Positions 44,265 through 52,999 of a stretch of 64,000 bases of DNA are shown in pieces (within the stretch, counting starts at the first letter, position 1; every line of letters starts with the position of its first letter). The notes beneath the pieces are model-generated. The model did no database searches. It was not told where the DNA came from and worked only from the letters and a program-made list of their open reading frames with translations. Location of the stretch: contig CAMZGD010000009.1 in the NCBI GenBank assembly GCA_947306365.1, positions 23,884 to 87,883 on the forward strand. The letters run 5' to 3'. A program made the translations under genes and the position numbers. The stretch comes from an uncultured Bacteroidales bacterium. GTDB lineage: Bacteria; Bacteroidota; Bacteroidia; Bacteroidales; UBA932.

Positions 44265-44744
44265 ATGGACTTCAGGACAGGCAACGGCTACGACGTGCAT
44301 CAGCTGGCGGAAGGGCTTCCGCTGGTGCTGGGCGGCATACGGATTCCCCATACGAAAGGATGCGTGGCCCATTCCGACGGTGACGTGCTGGTCCACGCGC
44401 TGTGCGACGCCCTGCTGGGCGCCCTGGCGCTGGGCGACATCGGCCAGCATTTTCCGGATACGGACGACGCGTTCGCCGGCATCGACAGCCGCATCCTGCT
44501 TGCCCGCGTGACGGAGATGGTCCGCGAGGCGGGCTGGGAGATCGTCAACGTGGACAACACGCTGCTTGTCCAGAAACCCCGTATCGCCCCCTTTGTGCCG
44601 CAGATGCGGCAGGCGCTGGCCGATGTGATGGACATTCCCGTCACGGCGGTCTCCGTGAAGGCTACCACCACCGAACGCCTTGGCTTCGTCGGGCGGGAGG
44701 AGGGTGTCGCCGCCTATGCTACCTGCCTTTTGCGCCGGGAATGA
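44265..44744 (+). CDS. ispF: 2-C-methyl-D-erythritol 2,4-cyclodiphosphate synthase
   Basis: The protein has 159 residues, the normal IspF length. Motifs: GNGYDVHQL (metal Asp/His), AHSDGDVLVHALCDALLGA, GDIGQHFPDTD and VSVKATTTERLGFVGR. It cyclises CDP-methylerythritol 2-phosphate in the non-mevalonate isoprenoid pathway. Its last 26 bp overlap the 3' end of the convergent methyltransferase gene. Confidence 0.96.
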   Translation: MDFRTGNGYDVHQLAEGLPLVLGGIRIPHTKGCVAHSDGDVLVHALCDALLGALALGDIGQHFPDTDDAFAGIDSRILLARVTEMVREAGWEIVNVDNTLLVQKPRIAPFVPQMRQALADVMDIPVTAVSVKATTTERLGFVGREEGVAAYATCLLRRE

Positions 44745-45222
44745 ATCGTCCGGTCCGTTTCCTGTAGGCCAGATAGGCTTCGCCGAAGTCCTTCTCCAGG
44801 CGCTTCTCCTCACTCCGCACCTGGATGGTCAGCAGGACCGCTTCGATCAGGAATACGGCCAGGGGCCACCACGACAGGAGATAGATGAGCCATCCGATGT
44901 CGTAGATGTAGACGCCCAGCAGCATCGGGTTGCGGCAGATCCGATAGGGCCCTTCGGTCATCAGTTCTTTCGTCCGGGGCGCCACTTCGTGCCCGTAGGC
45001 ATCAAAGGGATTACCTTTGCCCACTTTCCGCATATAGCAGATGCTCCAGATGCTCAGCGCCAGCCCGATGACGGCGGCCGGTACTGCGAGGATGCAGCGG
45101 AGCGCCGACGCCGGCACATAGGGGAACGGCCTGCCGGAGACCAGCCACATCAAGGCGGGGATGCCGAGGACGAAGATGCAGAGTCCCAGCAGGTATCCGA
45201 TACTGTCTTTGAAGGAATGCAT
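44719..45222 (-). CDS. ICMT/PEMT-type membrane methyltransferase family protein
   Basis: The protein has 167 residues with four hydrophobic helices. The C-terminal half carries GPYRICRNPMLLGVYIYDIGW, EEKRLEKDFGEAYLAYRKRTGRFIP, the pattern of isoprenylcysteine carboxyl methyltransferase / phospholipid methyltransferase families. The substrate in bacteria is unknown. The start MHSFKDSIGYLLG begins the first helix. It lies 22 nt after the short uvrA-like gene and is probably co-transcribed with it. Confidence 0.85.
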   Translation of the reverse strand: MHSFKDSIGYLLGLCIFVLGIPALMWLVSGRPFPYVPASALRCILAVPAAVIGLALSIWSICYMRKVGKGNPFDAYGHEVAPRTKELMTEGPYRICRNPMLLGVYIYDIGWLIYLLSWWPLAVFLIEAVLLTIQVRSEEKRLEKDFGEAYLAYRKRTGRFIPGAKGR

Positions 45223-45244
45223 ATTATCCGTTGCTTTTCCGGGG

Positions 45245-47509
45245 TTACAGGTATGCGGCGGTGACGGAGCCGGGACAGGCGGCCATGCCGGCGGGAGTGC
45301 CGGCATACAGCACCGTACCGCCCGCTTCGCCGGCGCCGGGACCGAGTTCCAGCACGAAGTCGGCACTCCGGACCACGTCGAGATTGTGCTCGATCATATA
45401 GACCGTGTTGCCGCGGTCCACCAGCGAATCAAACAAGCGGATGATGTGCCGGATGTCCTGTATGTGCAGGCCATCGGTAGGTTCGTCCACAATGAAGATC
45501 CGGCCTTCCTCGCCCAGGTATGAGGCCAGTTTCAGCCGCTGCAGTTCGCCGCCTGAAAGCGTCGAAAGCGCCTGGTTCAGATGCAGGTACTGCAGACCCA
45601 CGTCGACCAGCGGCCGGAGTTTCTGCTCGATGACCGTCCCGGAGAAGAACCGCGAGGCCAGCCGTACCGACAGGTCCATGGCCTGCGCGATGTTGAGCGT
45701 CTCGCCGGTCGTCGGGCTGGTCAGCGTGTAGCGAAGCGCCTCGTCGCGGTAGCGCAGTCCGCCGCAGGCTTCGCAGGTCGTCTCGATGGCGTCCATGAAA
45801 GCCATCTCCGATACGATGACGCCTTTGCCGCCGCAGACGGGACAGGCGCCTTCGCCGTTGAACGTGAAATAGGCCTCCTTCATCCTGTGCGCACGTGCGA
45901 AGGCCTTTCGGATGTCGCCCGCCACGTCCATATAGGTTCCCGGCGTGGAACGCAGGCTCACGCCGATGTTCTTCTGGCTGATGTAGATGACCTCCTCCGG
46001 CCTGGGGAACTGCCGCCGGAAGCATTCCATCAGCGAGCTCTTGCCCGAACCGGCCACGCCGGCCACCACGCCGAAGACGCCCAGCGGGAAAACGGCCGTC
46101 ACGTCGCGCAGGTTGTTGAGCGAGGCGTGTTCCACCCGGAACGATCCGCTGCCGGTCCGTGGCTGTGCCTTGAACGGAAGCCGTTCCTCGACCAGGTGTC
46201 CCGTTGCCGTGTCGCTCTGCAGCAGCTGCTGCCAGGATCCCTGGAACATGATCCGTCCGCCGTCGATGCCGGGCCCCGGCCCGAGGTCCACGATATGGTC
46301 GGCGATGCGGATCATTTTGGGATGGTGTTCCACGAGCAGGACGGTGTTGCCGGCGTCACGCAGCCGGAGTACCGAACGCTTGAGCCGCTCGATGTCGCGC
46401 GGATGGAGTCCCACGCTGGGTTCGTCGAGGATATACAGCACGTCGGCCAGCGACGAGTTGATGTATTTGGCGATCTTGCACCGCTGCGCCTCACCGCCCG
46501 AAAGCGTGCCTACGGGCCGGCTCATCGAGAGGTAGCCGAGGCCGATTTCCTCCAGGGCGGAAAGCCGTGCCCCGATGGCTTCCTTGAGGTCGGTGGCCAG
46601 CGGGTCGGCGAGCCCCCTGATCCAGGCGTTCAGCCGGGTTACGGGCAACGCGCAGACTTCGGCGATGTTCAGGCCTTCGATCCGGCAAGTCAGCACCCTG
46701 GGGTTGAGACGCGTGCCGCCGCAGTCGGGACAGGTTCCCATCGTCAGCATCGGATTCAGCACGGCGGCGTGCAGAAGCCCTTCCTCGGAATTGATGATGC
46801 TGCGGTACATGCGGGGGATGAGGCCCTCGTACTTGGCCGTCTTGGGCCAGTTCTTCGGCGGGTTCTTCAGCCGGATCTGCGGACTGTTGAGAAACAGGTC
46901 GAGTTCTTCGGGCGAATAGTCCTTGATTTTCTTGTCGAGGTCGAACAGGCCGCTGTGCGCGTAGCGGATCCAGCGCCAGCCGCCCTTGCCGAAGGCGATG
47001 TAGTGGATGGTGTCCTCGTCGTTGAGGCTCTTGTCGAAGTCCACGAGCTTGTGGATGTCGAGTTCGCGGATTTCGCCCAGGCCGGCGCAGCGCGGGCAGC
47101 TGCCCTGCGGGTGATTGAAGCTGAAGCTGTCGGAGTATCCGACAAAAGGCCGTCCCACACGCGAGAACAGCAGGCGGAGCAGGGCGTAGATGTCCGTATA
47201 CGTACCTACGGTGGAACGGGAGTTCTGTGCGGGTTTTTTCTGGTCGATGACGATGGCGATGGGCAGCCCCTCGATGCTGTCGACTATCGGCCGTCCGTAT
47301 TTCGGGAGATACTGTTGCACGAATGCGGGGAAGGTGTCGTTGAGCTCCCGGCGGCTCTTCGCGGCGATGGTGTCGAGCACCAGCGAGCTCTTGCCGGAGC
47401 CCGACACACCCGTGAAGACGGTCACCTTGTATTTGGGGATGTCGAGCGACAGGTCGCGGAGGTTGTTTTCCCGCGCCCCGCGGATGCGGATGGTTTCGAA
47501 GGTCTTCAT
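45245..47509 (-). CDS. Short UvrA-like ABC ATPase (second UvrA, 754 residues)
   Basis: It has two ABC modules (Walker [15 protein letters not shown] near residue 35 and GVAGSGKSSL near residue 475; LSGGEAQRCKIAKY and LSGGELQRLKLASY signatures) and CxxC zinc motifs (CPRC, CPDC, CPVC, CEAC). It is about 185 residues shorter than UvrA at 4764. The missing sequence lies in the first module, consistent with UvrA2/DrrC-like proteins that lack the UvrB-binding insertion and are linked with drug tolerance. Met at 47509 is the start: the longer Met at 47527 lies upstream of the promoter box. Confidence 0.9.
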   Translation of the reverse strand: MKTFETIRIRGARENNLRDLSLDIPKYKVTVFTGVSGSGKSSLVLDTIAAKSRRELNDTFPAFVQQYLPKYGRPIVDSIEGLPIAIVIDQKKPAQNSRSTVGTYTDIYALLRLLFSRVGRPFVGYSDSFSFNHPQGSCPRCAGLGEIRELDIHKLVDFDKSLNDEDTIHYIAFGKGGWRWIRYAHSGLFDLDKKIKDYSPEELDLFLNSPQIRLKNPPKNWPKTAKYEGLIPRMYRSIINSEEGLLHAAVLNPMLTMGTCPDCGGTRLNPRVLTCRIEGLNIAEVCALPVTRLNAWIRGLADPLATDLKEAIGARLSALEEIGLGYLSMSRPVGTLSGGEAQRCKIAKYINSSLADVLYILDEPSVGLHPRDIERLKRSVLRLRDAGNTVLLVEHHPKMIRIADHIVDLGPGPGIDGGRIMFQGSWQQLLQSDTATGHLVEERLPFKAQPRTGSGSFRVEHASLNNLRDVTAVFPLGVFGVVAGVAGSGKSSLMECFRRQFPRPEEVIYISQKNIGVSLRSTPGTYMDVAGDIRKAFARAHRMKEAYFTFNGEGACPVCGGKGVIVSEMAFMDAIETTCEACGGLRYRDEALRYTLTSPTTGETLNIAQAMDLSVRLASRFFSGTVIEQKLRPLVDVGLQYLHLNQALSTLSGGELQRLKLASYLGEEGRIFIVDEPTDGLHIQDIRHIIRLFDSLVDRGNTVYMIEHNLDVVRSADFVLELGPGAGEAGGTVLYAGTPAGMAACPGSVTAAYL

Positions 47510-47514
47510 CGGGA

Positions 47515-47522
47515 CAAAGATA
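47515..47522 (-). promoter_or_regulatory. Predicted -7 box (TATCTTTG) of the short uvrA-like gene
   Basis: The minus strand reads TATCTTTG, ending 5 nt before the ATG at 47509. It decides the start codon and predicts a leaderless mRNA. Confidence 0.65.
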
Positions 47523-47579
47523 GGCATAATTCGATTAACCTTTTGCCCGTTCGTGCTACCTTATGATAAAACGACGATA

Positions 47580-48359
47580 ATGGACAGGCGTAATACGCTT
47601 CTTCTGGCAGCCCTGGCGCTTTACTTCCTTACTGTGTGCGCCTGCGGAAGCCTGGACACGGAAACCGGAAAGCAGGAGGTCGACGAAAGCAGCCCGGCTC
47701 CCGTTGACGCGGTCGACCTGGGCATCGTGTATACGCGTCCGGACGGCACCACGTACAAGCTGCTTTGGGCGACCCGCAATCTCTGCAAGAATGGTTTTGT
47801 GTCTTCTCATGTAGCATTCGGAGATTATTACGGATGGGGAGAACTTGCACCGCATAATACGTATGACTGGCGGTACTACAGGTGGAGTGACGGCGACGAC
47901 CACAAACTGACCCGCTATTGCCCGGAGGACAAGGACGGTTTCTGGTGCGGACCGGGCGTCCCCGACGGGAAGACGGCGTTCAGCGACTACAATTTTGCGG
48001 ATGATGCCGCCAGGATGGCGCTCGGCGGCGACTGGCGGATCCCGACGTATGCGGAATGGGAGGCGTTGCAGACGCAGTGCACCTGGAAATGGGTAACGGA
48101 GAACGAGGTGAACGGCCGGAGGATTACCGGTCCCAACGGAAAAAGCATCTTCCTGCCCGCAGCCGGCAACCGATATTATACTACCCTCAACTATCCCGGT
48201 TTCGTCGGCCACTATTGGACCGCTTCCCTTTTTACGAGCCATCCGTATTTCGCGTGGTCCATCGCGTTTACTGAAAACTATGTAACCTGGGGCAGCGTCT
48301 CCCGTTACGAAGGCTATCAGATCCGTCCCGTCAGGGAAGCGTCCGCTTCCTCCGACTAG
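47580..48359 (+). CDS. FISUMP-domain lipoprotein
   Basis: The protein has 259 residues. The lipoprotein signal ends YFLTVCACGS. The rest is one FISUMP-type domain: LLWATRNLC, FGDYYGWGEL, GGDWRIPTYAEWEAL, GKSIFLPAAGNR, GHYWTAS and final YQIRPVRE. The same domain forms the tips of the stalk proteins at 57605 and 61529. FISUMP (Fibrobacter succinogenes major domain, TIGR02145) is linked with surface lectin-like functions, not proven here. It is divergent from the short uvrA-like gene. Confidence 0.82.
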   Translation: MDRRNTLLLAALALYFLTVCACGSLDTETGKQEVDESSPAPVDAVDLGIVYTRPDGTTYKLLWATRNLCKNGFVSSHVAFGDYYGWGELAPHNTYDWRYYRWSDGDDHKLTRYCPEDKDGFWCGPGVPDGKTAFSDYNFADDAARMALGGDWRIPTYAEWEALQTQCTWKWVTENEVNGRRITGPNGKSIFLPAAGNRYYTTLNYPGFVGHYWTASLFTSHPYFAWSIAFTENYVTWGSVSRYEGYQIRPVREASASSD

Positions 48360-48474
48360 CCGAAGCGCCGTTGCAGCGGCGGATAGAAGCAGCGGCTGAT
48401 GGGATGCGGGGTCATCGTCGGGTACAAAGGGAAATAACATCAAGGCAGACGTCCCGGCGAAAGAGAAAAATGAT

Positions 48475-48482
48475 TATCTTTG
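48475..48482 (+). promoter_or_regulatory. Predicted -7 box (TATCTTTG) of the nitroreductase-like gene
   Basis: TATCTTTG ends 23 nt before the ATG at 48506 and excludes longer in-frame upstream starts. The 115 bp between the previous stop and this box hold nothing I recognise. Confidence 0.6.
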
Positions 48483-48505
48483 CAAGATATGATGAAACGG
48501 TTGGT

Positions 48506-49180
48506 ATGACACTATTTGAAGCCATCCGGGCGAGGCATTCCGTTCGCAGGTATAGAGATTGTCCCATCGAGGCTGGGACAACGGCGGCGTTGCGCTCCGA
48601 AATGGAGCGGGGCAACGCCGAAGGCGGGCTGAACATCCAGTTGGTTCTGGAAGAGCCGAAGGCTTTCTCGACAGGCTTCTGGAAATACGGTCAGTTCGCC
48701 GGCGTGCGGAACTATTTCGTGATGGCCGGTCCCAGGGGCAAGGAAGCTGAACAGAAGATTGGCTATTACGGCGAGCGGCTGGTGCTCCTCGCCCAGACGC
48801 TGGGATTGAACACCTGCTGGGTGGGCCTTACCTACAAGAAGATTCCCGGGACCTTCACGTTGCGGGAGGGCGATGTCGTCCACTGTGTGATCGCCCTGGG
48901 CTATGGCTCCACCCAAGGCGTCCAGCATCCGATGAAACCGGTGGAGAACTTCTATGAATCGGAGACCGAGCCCCCGCAGTGGTTCCTCTCCGGCATGGAA
49001 GCCGTCCTGCTGGCACCTACGGCTGTCAACCAGCAAAAGTTCAAGTTCTTCCTGCACGAAGGCGGCAAGGTTGAGACCAAGACGCTTTTTTCCCTGGTCG
49101 GCTATACAGATATCGACCTGGGCATTGTGAAGTGCCACTTCGAGATCGGTGCGGGAAGAAATAACTTCCAGTGGGTATGA
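48506..49180 (+). CDS. Nitroreductase-family flavoprotein
   Basis: The protein has 224 residues. It begins MTLFEAIRARHSVRRYRD, the FMN-binding Arg motif of the nitroreductase fold. It continues with ERLVLLAQTLGLNTCWVG and VHCVIALGYG, and ends with a domain close to the Nitroreductase/TM1586-type layout (LLAPTAVNQQKFKF). These enzymes use NAD(P)H and FMN to reduce nitro compounds or quinones; the physiological substrate is unknown. It sits 37 nt upstream of dsbD. Confidence 0.88.
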   Translation: MTLFEAIRARHSVRRYRDCPIEAGTTAALRSEMERGNAEGGLNIQLVLEEPKAFSTGFWKYGQFAGVRNYFVMAGPRGKEAEQKIGYYGERLVLLAQTLGLNTCWVGLTYKKIPGTFTLREGDVVHCVIALGYGSTQGVQHPMKPVENFYESETEPPQWFLSGMEAVLLAPTAVNQQKFKFFLHEGGKVETKTLFSLVGYTDIDLGIVKCHFEIGAGRNNFQWV

Positions 49181-49217
49181 GCCATAGATTCTTCGAAAAA
49201 TAACGAAACCTGTCAAT

Positions 49218-51245
49218 ATGAAACATTTCAAACTTCTCTTGCTGACCCTGCTGCTGACGGTACCGGCGTTTGCCCAGATGAACCAGCCGGTTTCCTGGAA
49301 GGCTGAGGCCGTCCAGGTGGAAGGCAATACCTACGAGATTCGGGCTACCGGCACGATCATCGGCAACTGGCATATTTATGACCTGACCGATTATGGATCG
49401 AACGGCCCCAACGGCACGGTCTTCACGATTGATGCCGGCGACAAGGTGAAACTTGTCGACGAGCCGTGCATCGTGTCCAATGTGCACAAGGGCTACGACG
49501 ATGTGTTCGGCATCGAGATCGGGACCTGCGACAGCCCGGTGGTCATCGCGCAGAAGGTCGAACTGCTTTATGGCAGCGAAGTGTCCGTGCCGGTGACGGT
49601 GGAATGGCAGGCGTGCAGCGACGGGAACTGCATTCCGCCGGACGACTGCACGATGGATGTGACACTGCCGGGCGGCGAAGGTCTGCCCGTCGTCGCAGAA
49701 GCGGCAGATGCCGCCGACGACCCGAATGCGATGGCGCCTGGCGAAGGGAAGTCGATATGGGGCCTTATCCTCGAGGCCATCGCCTGGGGTTTCGTGGCCC
49801 TGCTCACGCCGTGCGTGTTCCCGATGATCCCGATGACGGTGAGCTTTTTCCTGAAGCAGAACCAGGCCGCGGAAGGGGAAGAGAAGAAGAAAGGCCGGGG
49901 CAAGTGGCTGGCCTCCGTCTTCGGCCTGTCGATCGTAGGCCTCTATACCATCCCCATTGCCGTCATCATCCTGATTACGTACTTCGCCGGCGGCGAAGCC
50001 GTCACGGCCGACATCTTCAACTGGCTGGCGACGCACTGGCTGCCGAACATTATCTTCTTCCTGATCTTCATGGTCTTCGCGGCTTCGTTCTTCGGCGCGT
50101 TCGAGATCACGCTGCCGAGTTCCTGGCTCAACAAGTCGGATGCGAAGTCCAACAAGGGCGGCCTGGCCGGCGTGTTCTTCGTGGCGCTGACCCTGGTGCT
50201 GGTGTCATTCTCCTGCACGGGCCCGATCGTGGGATCGGTGCTCATCAAGAGTACGCAGGGCCAGTTCTGGGAGCCGATCCTCACGATGCTCGCCTTTTCC
50301 ATCGCATTCGCCCTGCCGTTCACGCTCCTGGCCTTCGCGCCGAGCCTGCTCGACAAGCTCCCGAAGAGCGGCGGCTGGCTCAACAGCGTCAAGGTGGTGC
50401 TGGGTTTCGTGGAGGTGGCGCTCGGCTTCAAGTTCCTGAGCGTGGCCGACCAGACCTATCACTGGGGCCTGCTCGACCGTGAGGTCTATCTGGCCATCTG
50501 GATCGTGGTCTTCACGCTGCTGGGCCTTTACCTGCTGGGCAAGATCCGGTTCGCTTACGACTCGCCGGTGGAACACTTGAGCGTGTTCCGCCTGATTCTG
50601 GTGATCGTGGTCTTCACGTTCGTGGTCTATATGATTCCGGGTATGTGGGGTGCGCCGCTGAAGGCGCTCTCAGGCTATCTGCCGCCCATCACCACGCAGG
50701 ACTTCGTGCTGGATCCGGCCCAGCATGCCGGCAGCGGCGGGGCCACTTATGTCGTTGGGCAGCCGCTAGAGGACGAGTATGGTTTTCCCGCGACCCGAAA
50801 GTATGCCGATTTCCTGCATATGCCCTATGAAATCCCTGCCTTCTTCGATTATGAAGAGGCCCGCGCCTACGCCGCGAAGGTCGGCAAACCTGTGCTGCTC
50901 GACTTCACCGGCCACGGCTGCGTGAACTGCCGGGAGATGGAGTCGCGCGTCTGGAGCGATCCCCGCGTCCTGAAGATGATGAAGAACGACTATGTGGTCT
51001 GCTCGCTCTACGGCGACGACAAGAAAGTGCTCGACCAGAAGGACTGGGTCACGACCGAAGACGGCAAGGTCCTCAAGAGCCTGGGCAAGATCAACTCCTA
51101 CTTCATGATGAAGCGCTACCACGTGAATGCCCAGCCCTACTACGTGATTCTCGATCCGGTGACGGAAAAGAACAAGGTGCCGGCCCGCAGCTACAACCTC
51201 GACGTGGACCAGTACGTGGCCTTCCTGGAGAAGGGGCTGGAATAA
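49218..51245 (+). CDS. dsbD: Thiol:disulfide interchange protein DsbD family
   Basis: The protein has 675 residues. A signal peptide (ends VPAFAQ) precedes the periplasmic alpha domain (about 20-165, with the Cys pair in WQACSDGNCIPPDDC). The CcdA-like membrane part has about eight helices with LLTPCVFPMIPMTVSFF and SFSCTGPIVGS holding the redox Cys. The C-terminal thioredoxin domain has FTGHGCVNCREME near residue 570. It carries electrons from cytoplasmic thioredoxin to periplasmic thiol proteins. The TlpA-like gene follows after 39 nt. Confidence 0.94.
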   Translation: MKHFKLLLLTLLLTVPAFAQMNQPVSWKAEAVQVEGNTYEIRATGTIIGNWHIYDLTDYGSNGPNGTVFTIDAGDKVKLVDEPCIVSNVHKGYDDVFGIEIGTCDSPVVIAQKVELLYGSEVSVPVTVEWQACSDGNCIPPDDCTMDVTLPGGEGLPVVAEAADAADDPNAMAPGEGKSIWGLILEAIAWGFVALLTPCVFPMIPMTVSFFLKQNQAAEGEEKKKGRGKWLASVFGLSIVGLYTIPIAVIILITYFAGGEAVTADIFNWLATHWLPNIIFFLIFMVFAASFFGAFEITLPSSWLNKSDAKSNKGGLAGVFFVALTLVLVSFSCTGPIVGSVLIKSTQGQFWEPILTMLAFSIAFALPFTLLAFAPSLLDKLPKSGGWLNSVKVVLGFVEVALGFKFLSVADQTYHWGLLDREVYLAIWIVVFTLLGLYLLGKIRFAYDSPVEHLSVFRLILVIVVFTFVVYMIPGMWGAPLKALSGYLPPITTQDFVLDPAQHAGSGGATYVVGQPLEDEYGFPATRKYADFLHMPYEIPAFFDYEEARAYAAKVGKPVLLDFTGHGCVNCREMESRVWSDPRVLKMMKNDYVVCSLYGDDKKVLDQKDWVTTEDGKVLKSLGKINSYFMMKRYHVNAQPYYVILDPVTEKNKVPARSYNLDVDQYVAFLEKGLE

Positions 51246-51284
51246 TTTTAGTCATATCCGCAACCGTTTATAAACGATTCTCCA

Positions 51285-51764
51285 ATGAAAAAACTACTCC
51301 TTTGCTGCCTGATGGTCGCTGCACTGGCGACGGCAGCCTCCGCCCAGCGCATCGTCGCCGGGGCCAAGGCGCCCGATTTTTCCGCAAAGAAAGTCGACGG
51401 CACGACCTTTACGCTCTCTTCCCTGCAGGGAAAATACGTGGTCCTCGATTTCTGGGGAAGCTGGTGCCCCTGGTGCATCAAGGGATTCCCCGCGATGAAG
51501 GAAGCCTACGCCAAGTACAAGGGCAAGGTCGAGTTCGTCGGCATCGCCTGCCGCGATTCGGAAGCCAAATGGAAGGCCGCTACGGCGAAATATGAACTTC
51601 CGTGGATCAGCGTGCTGAATCCCGCCGGCAACGACCTGGTTGCGGCCTATGAGGTGCAGGGCTTTCCGACGAAGATCATCCTCGATCCCAAGGGAAACAT
51701 CGTCAAGGTGGTGCTGGGAGAAGATCCTGCGTTTTATCAGCTGCTGGATGCGGCGCTGAAATAG
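51285..51764 (+). CDS. TlpA-like periplasmic thioredoxin
   Basis: The protein has 159 residues. A signal peptide (ends TAASAQ) is followed by an AhpC/TSA-Redoxin type fold with the active site FWGSWCPWCIKGFP and the cis-Pro loop VQGFPTKIILDPKG. It is probably reduced by the neighbouring DsbD and reduces periplasmic disulfides or serves cytochrome maturation. The Bcp gene follows after 9 nt. Confidence 0.92.
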   Translation: MKKLLLCCLMVAALATAASAQRIVAGAKAPDFSAKKVDGTTFTLSSLQGKYVVLDFWGSWCPWCIKGFPAMKEAYAKYKGKVEFVGIACRDSEAKWKAATAKYELPWISVLNPAGNDLVAAYEVQGFPTKIILDPKGNIVKVVLGEDPAFYQLLDAALK

Positions 51765-51773
51765 GAGGGAATC

Positions 51774-52229
51774 ATGCTGAAAATCGGAGACAGGATGCCT
51801 TCGTTCGAGGTCGTGGACCAGGACGGGAACGTCGTGAAGTCGGAAGACTTCATCGGCAAGGGCCGCAAGACTATTATCTATTTCTATCCCAAGGACAACA
51901 CGTCGGGCTGTACCGCCGAGGCGTGTTCATTCCGGGACAGCTACGCCGCACTGACGGCCGCCGGATACAATGTGGTGGGCGTCAGCAAGGACAGCGCGAA
52001 ATCTCACAGCGGATTCCGGGCGAAGCATGGACTGCCGTTCCGGTTGCTGGCCGATACGTCGCTGCAGATGCTGCAGGACTTCGGCGCCTGGGGCGAGAAG
52101 AAGCTGTATGGAAAGACGACGATGGGCACGCTGCGCCGTACGTTCATCTTCGATGCGGACGGCATCCTGGTCCGCATCATCGAGAAAGTGGATACCAAGA
52201 ACGCCGCCGGGCAGATTCTCGGATTATAG
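51774..52229 (+). CDS. bcp: Thioredoxin-dependent thiol peroxidase (Bcp/PrxQ)
   Basis: The protein has 151 residues. The peroxidatic Cys lies in DNTSGCTAEACSFRD, with the second Cys five residues later as in Bcp. FYPKDNT and the C-terminal RRTFIFDADG are typical. It reduces hydrogen peroxide and organic peroxides in the cytoplasm. It is the third gene of the thiol redox run. Its stop overlaps by 6 nt with that of the convergent small membrane protein. Confidence 0.95.
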   Translation: MLKIGDRMPSFEVVDQDGNVVKSEDFIGKGRKTIIYFYPKDNTSGCTAEACSFRDSYAALTAAGYNVVGVSKDSAKSHSGFRAKHGLPFRLLADTSLQMLQDFGAWGEKKLYGKTTMGTLRRTFIFDADGILVRIIEKVDTKNAAGQILGL

Positions 52230-52580
52230 CTGCCGGTCTGCCGCCAGGTGCCTGCGGCTTTCCTTCACCAGGGCGTAGATGGCCCAGACGACGGTCAGGA
52301 CCACGGACATGGGAACGCCTACGGTCAGGATCTCATGGAGCATGGCATCCGCACCGCCGGTCTGGCCAAGGGCGGTGAAGAAGGGGAAACGCCAGGTGAG
52401 TTCTCCGCCAATGACGTGGTCTGTGATCAGCAGGACGGAGCCGCCCCACAGCATCTTCTCCAGCGTGGGGAGGTGGCGTTTGAGCGGAGATGCTTCGGGT
52501 GCGGAAATCGAGTCCGCGTGTTTTTTGCGATAGACGGTAGTGGCAATCGCCTGCGCCAGGGGAACCAGAAAACAGGACAT
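52224..52580 (-). CDS. Small two-helix membrane protein of unknown function
   Basis: The protein has 118 residues. Hydrophobic segments are near residues 1-15, 43-60 (LWGGSVLLITDHVIGGE) and 85-108 (ILTVGVPMSVVLTVVWAIYAL). LEKMLWGGSVLLITDHVIGGELTW resembles a motif I recall in short uncharacterised Bacteroidales membrane proteins. No catalytic motif is seen. The nearest partner is the convergent bcp gene, which says little about function. Confidence 0.7.
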   Translation of the reverse strand: MSCFLVPLAQAIATTVYRKKHADSISAPEASPLKRHLPTLEKMLWGGSVLLITDHVIGGELTWRFPFFTALGQTGGADAMLHEILTVGVPMSVVLTVVWAIYALVKESRRHLAADRQL

Positions 52581-52646
52581 ATTCAGCTATTTTCGACAAA
52601 TCTAAGCAAAAATTCCGGCTCTGTCAAATATCCCGTACCAAAACAG

Positions 52647-52683
52647 TTCCCGTCCACGTCAAAGGCTTGAACGTGGACGGGAA
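52647..52683. other. Strong hairpin without a T run
   Basis: TTCCCGTCCACGT (52647-52659) pairs perfectly with ACGTGGACGGGAA (52671-52683) around an 11-nt loop. It lies just past the 3' end of the DUF1015 fragment read on the minus strand and may be the remains of its terminator; neither side has a clear T tract. Confidence 0.6.
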
Positions 52684-52708
52684 TCAGGCAAAAGGTCGGT
52701 GACCCCGA

Positions 52709-52934
52709 TCAGAACTTGTGGATTGCCAGGCCGCTGCGGAGCTTCGGCTCGAACCAGGTGGTCTTCGGCGGCATGATGTTGCCGGTGTCGGCAATGTCGA
52801 TCAGCTGCTTCATCGAGACCGGGTAGAGCGCGAAAGCCACTTTCATCTCGCCGCTGTCGACGCGACGCTTCAGTTCACCCAGGCCGCGGATGCCGCCCAC
52901 GAAGTCGATGCGGTTGGAGGTGCGCAGGTCGCCG
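52709..52934 (-). pseudogene. 3' fragment of a DUF1015-family gene (degenerate copy)
   Basis: The last ~75 residues (from GDLRTSNRIDFVGGIRG to FEPKLRSGLAIHKF) match the C-terminus of the DUF1015 gene at 63486-64000 almost exactly, with about nine in ten bases identical. Similarity stops near 52934, where the coding sequence runs into unrelated DNA. No start or promoter belongs to it, so it is a remnant of duplication or recombination. It has the same orientation as the other copy. Confidence 0.85.
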
Positions 52935-52999
52935 AGCTGCTCGATTAGGCATAGTTCTTGCGGCATTATTTACATTGTCTATGAAAAATGATTAGCATT

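Noticed and set aside
47510..47527. Upstream ATG (MPIFVP) as start of the short uvrA-like gene
   Set aside because: The promoter box TATCTTTG occupies these codons; Met at 47509 fits the family start.
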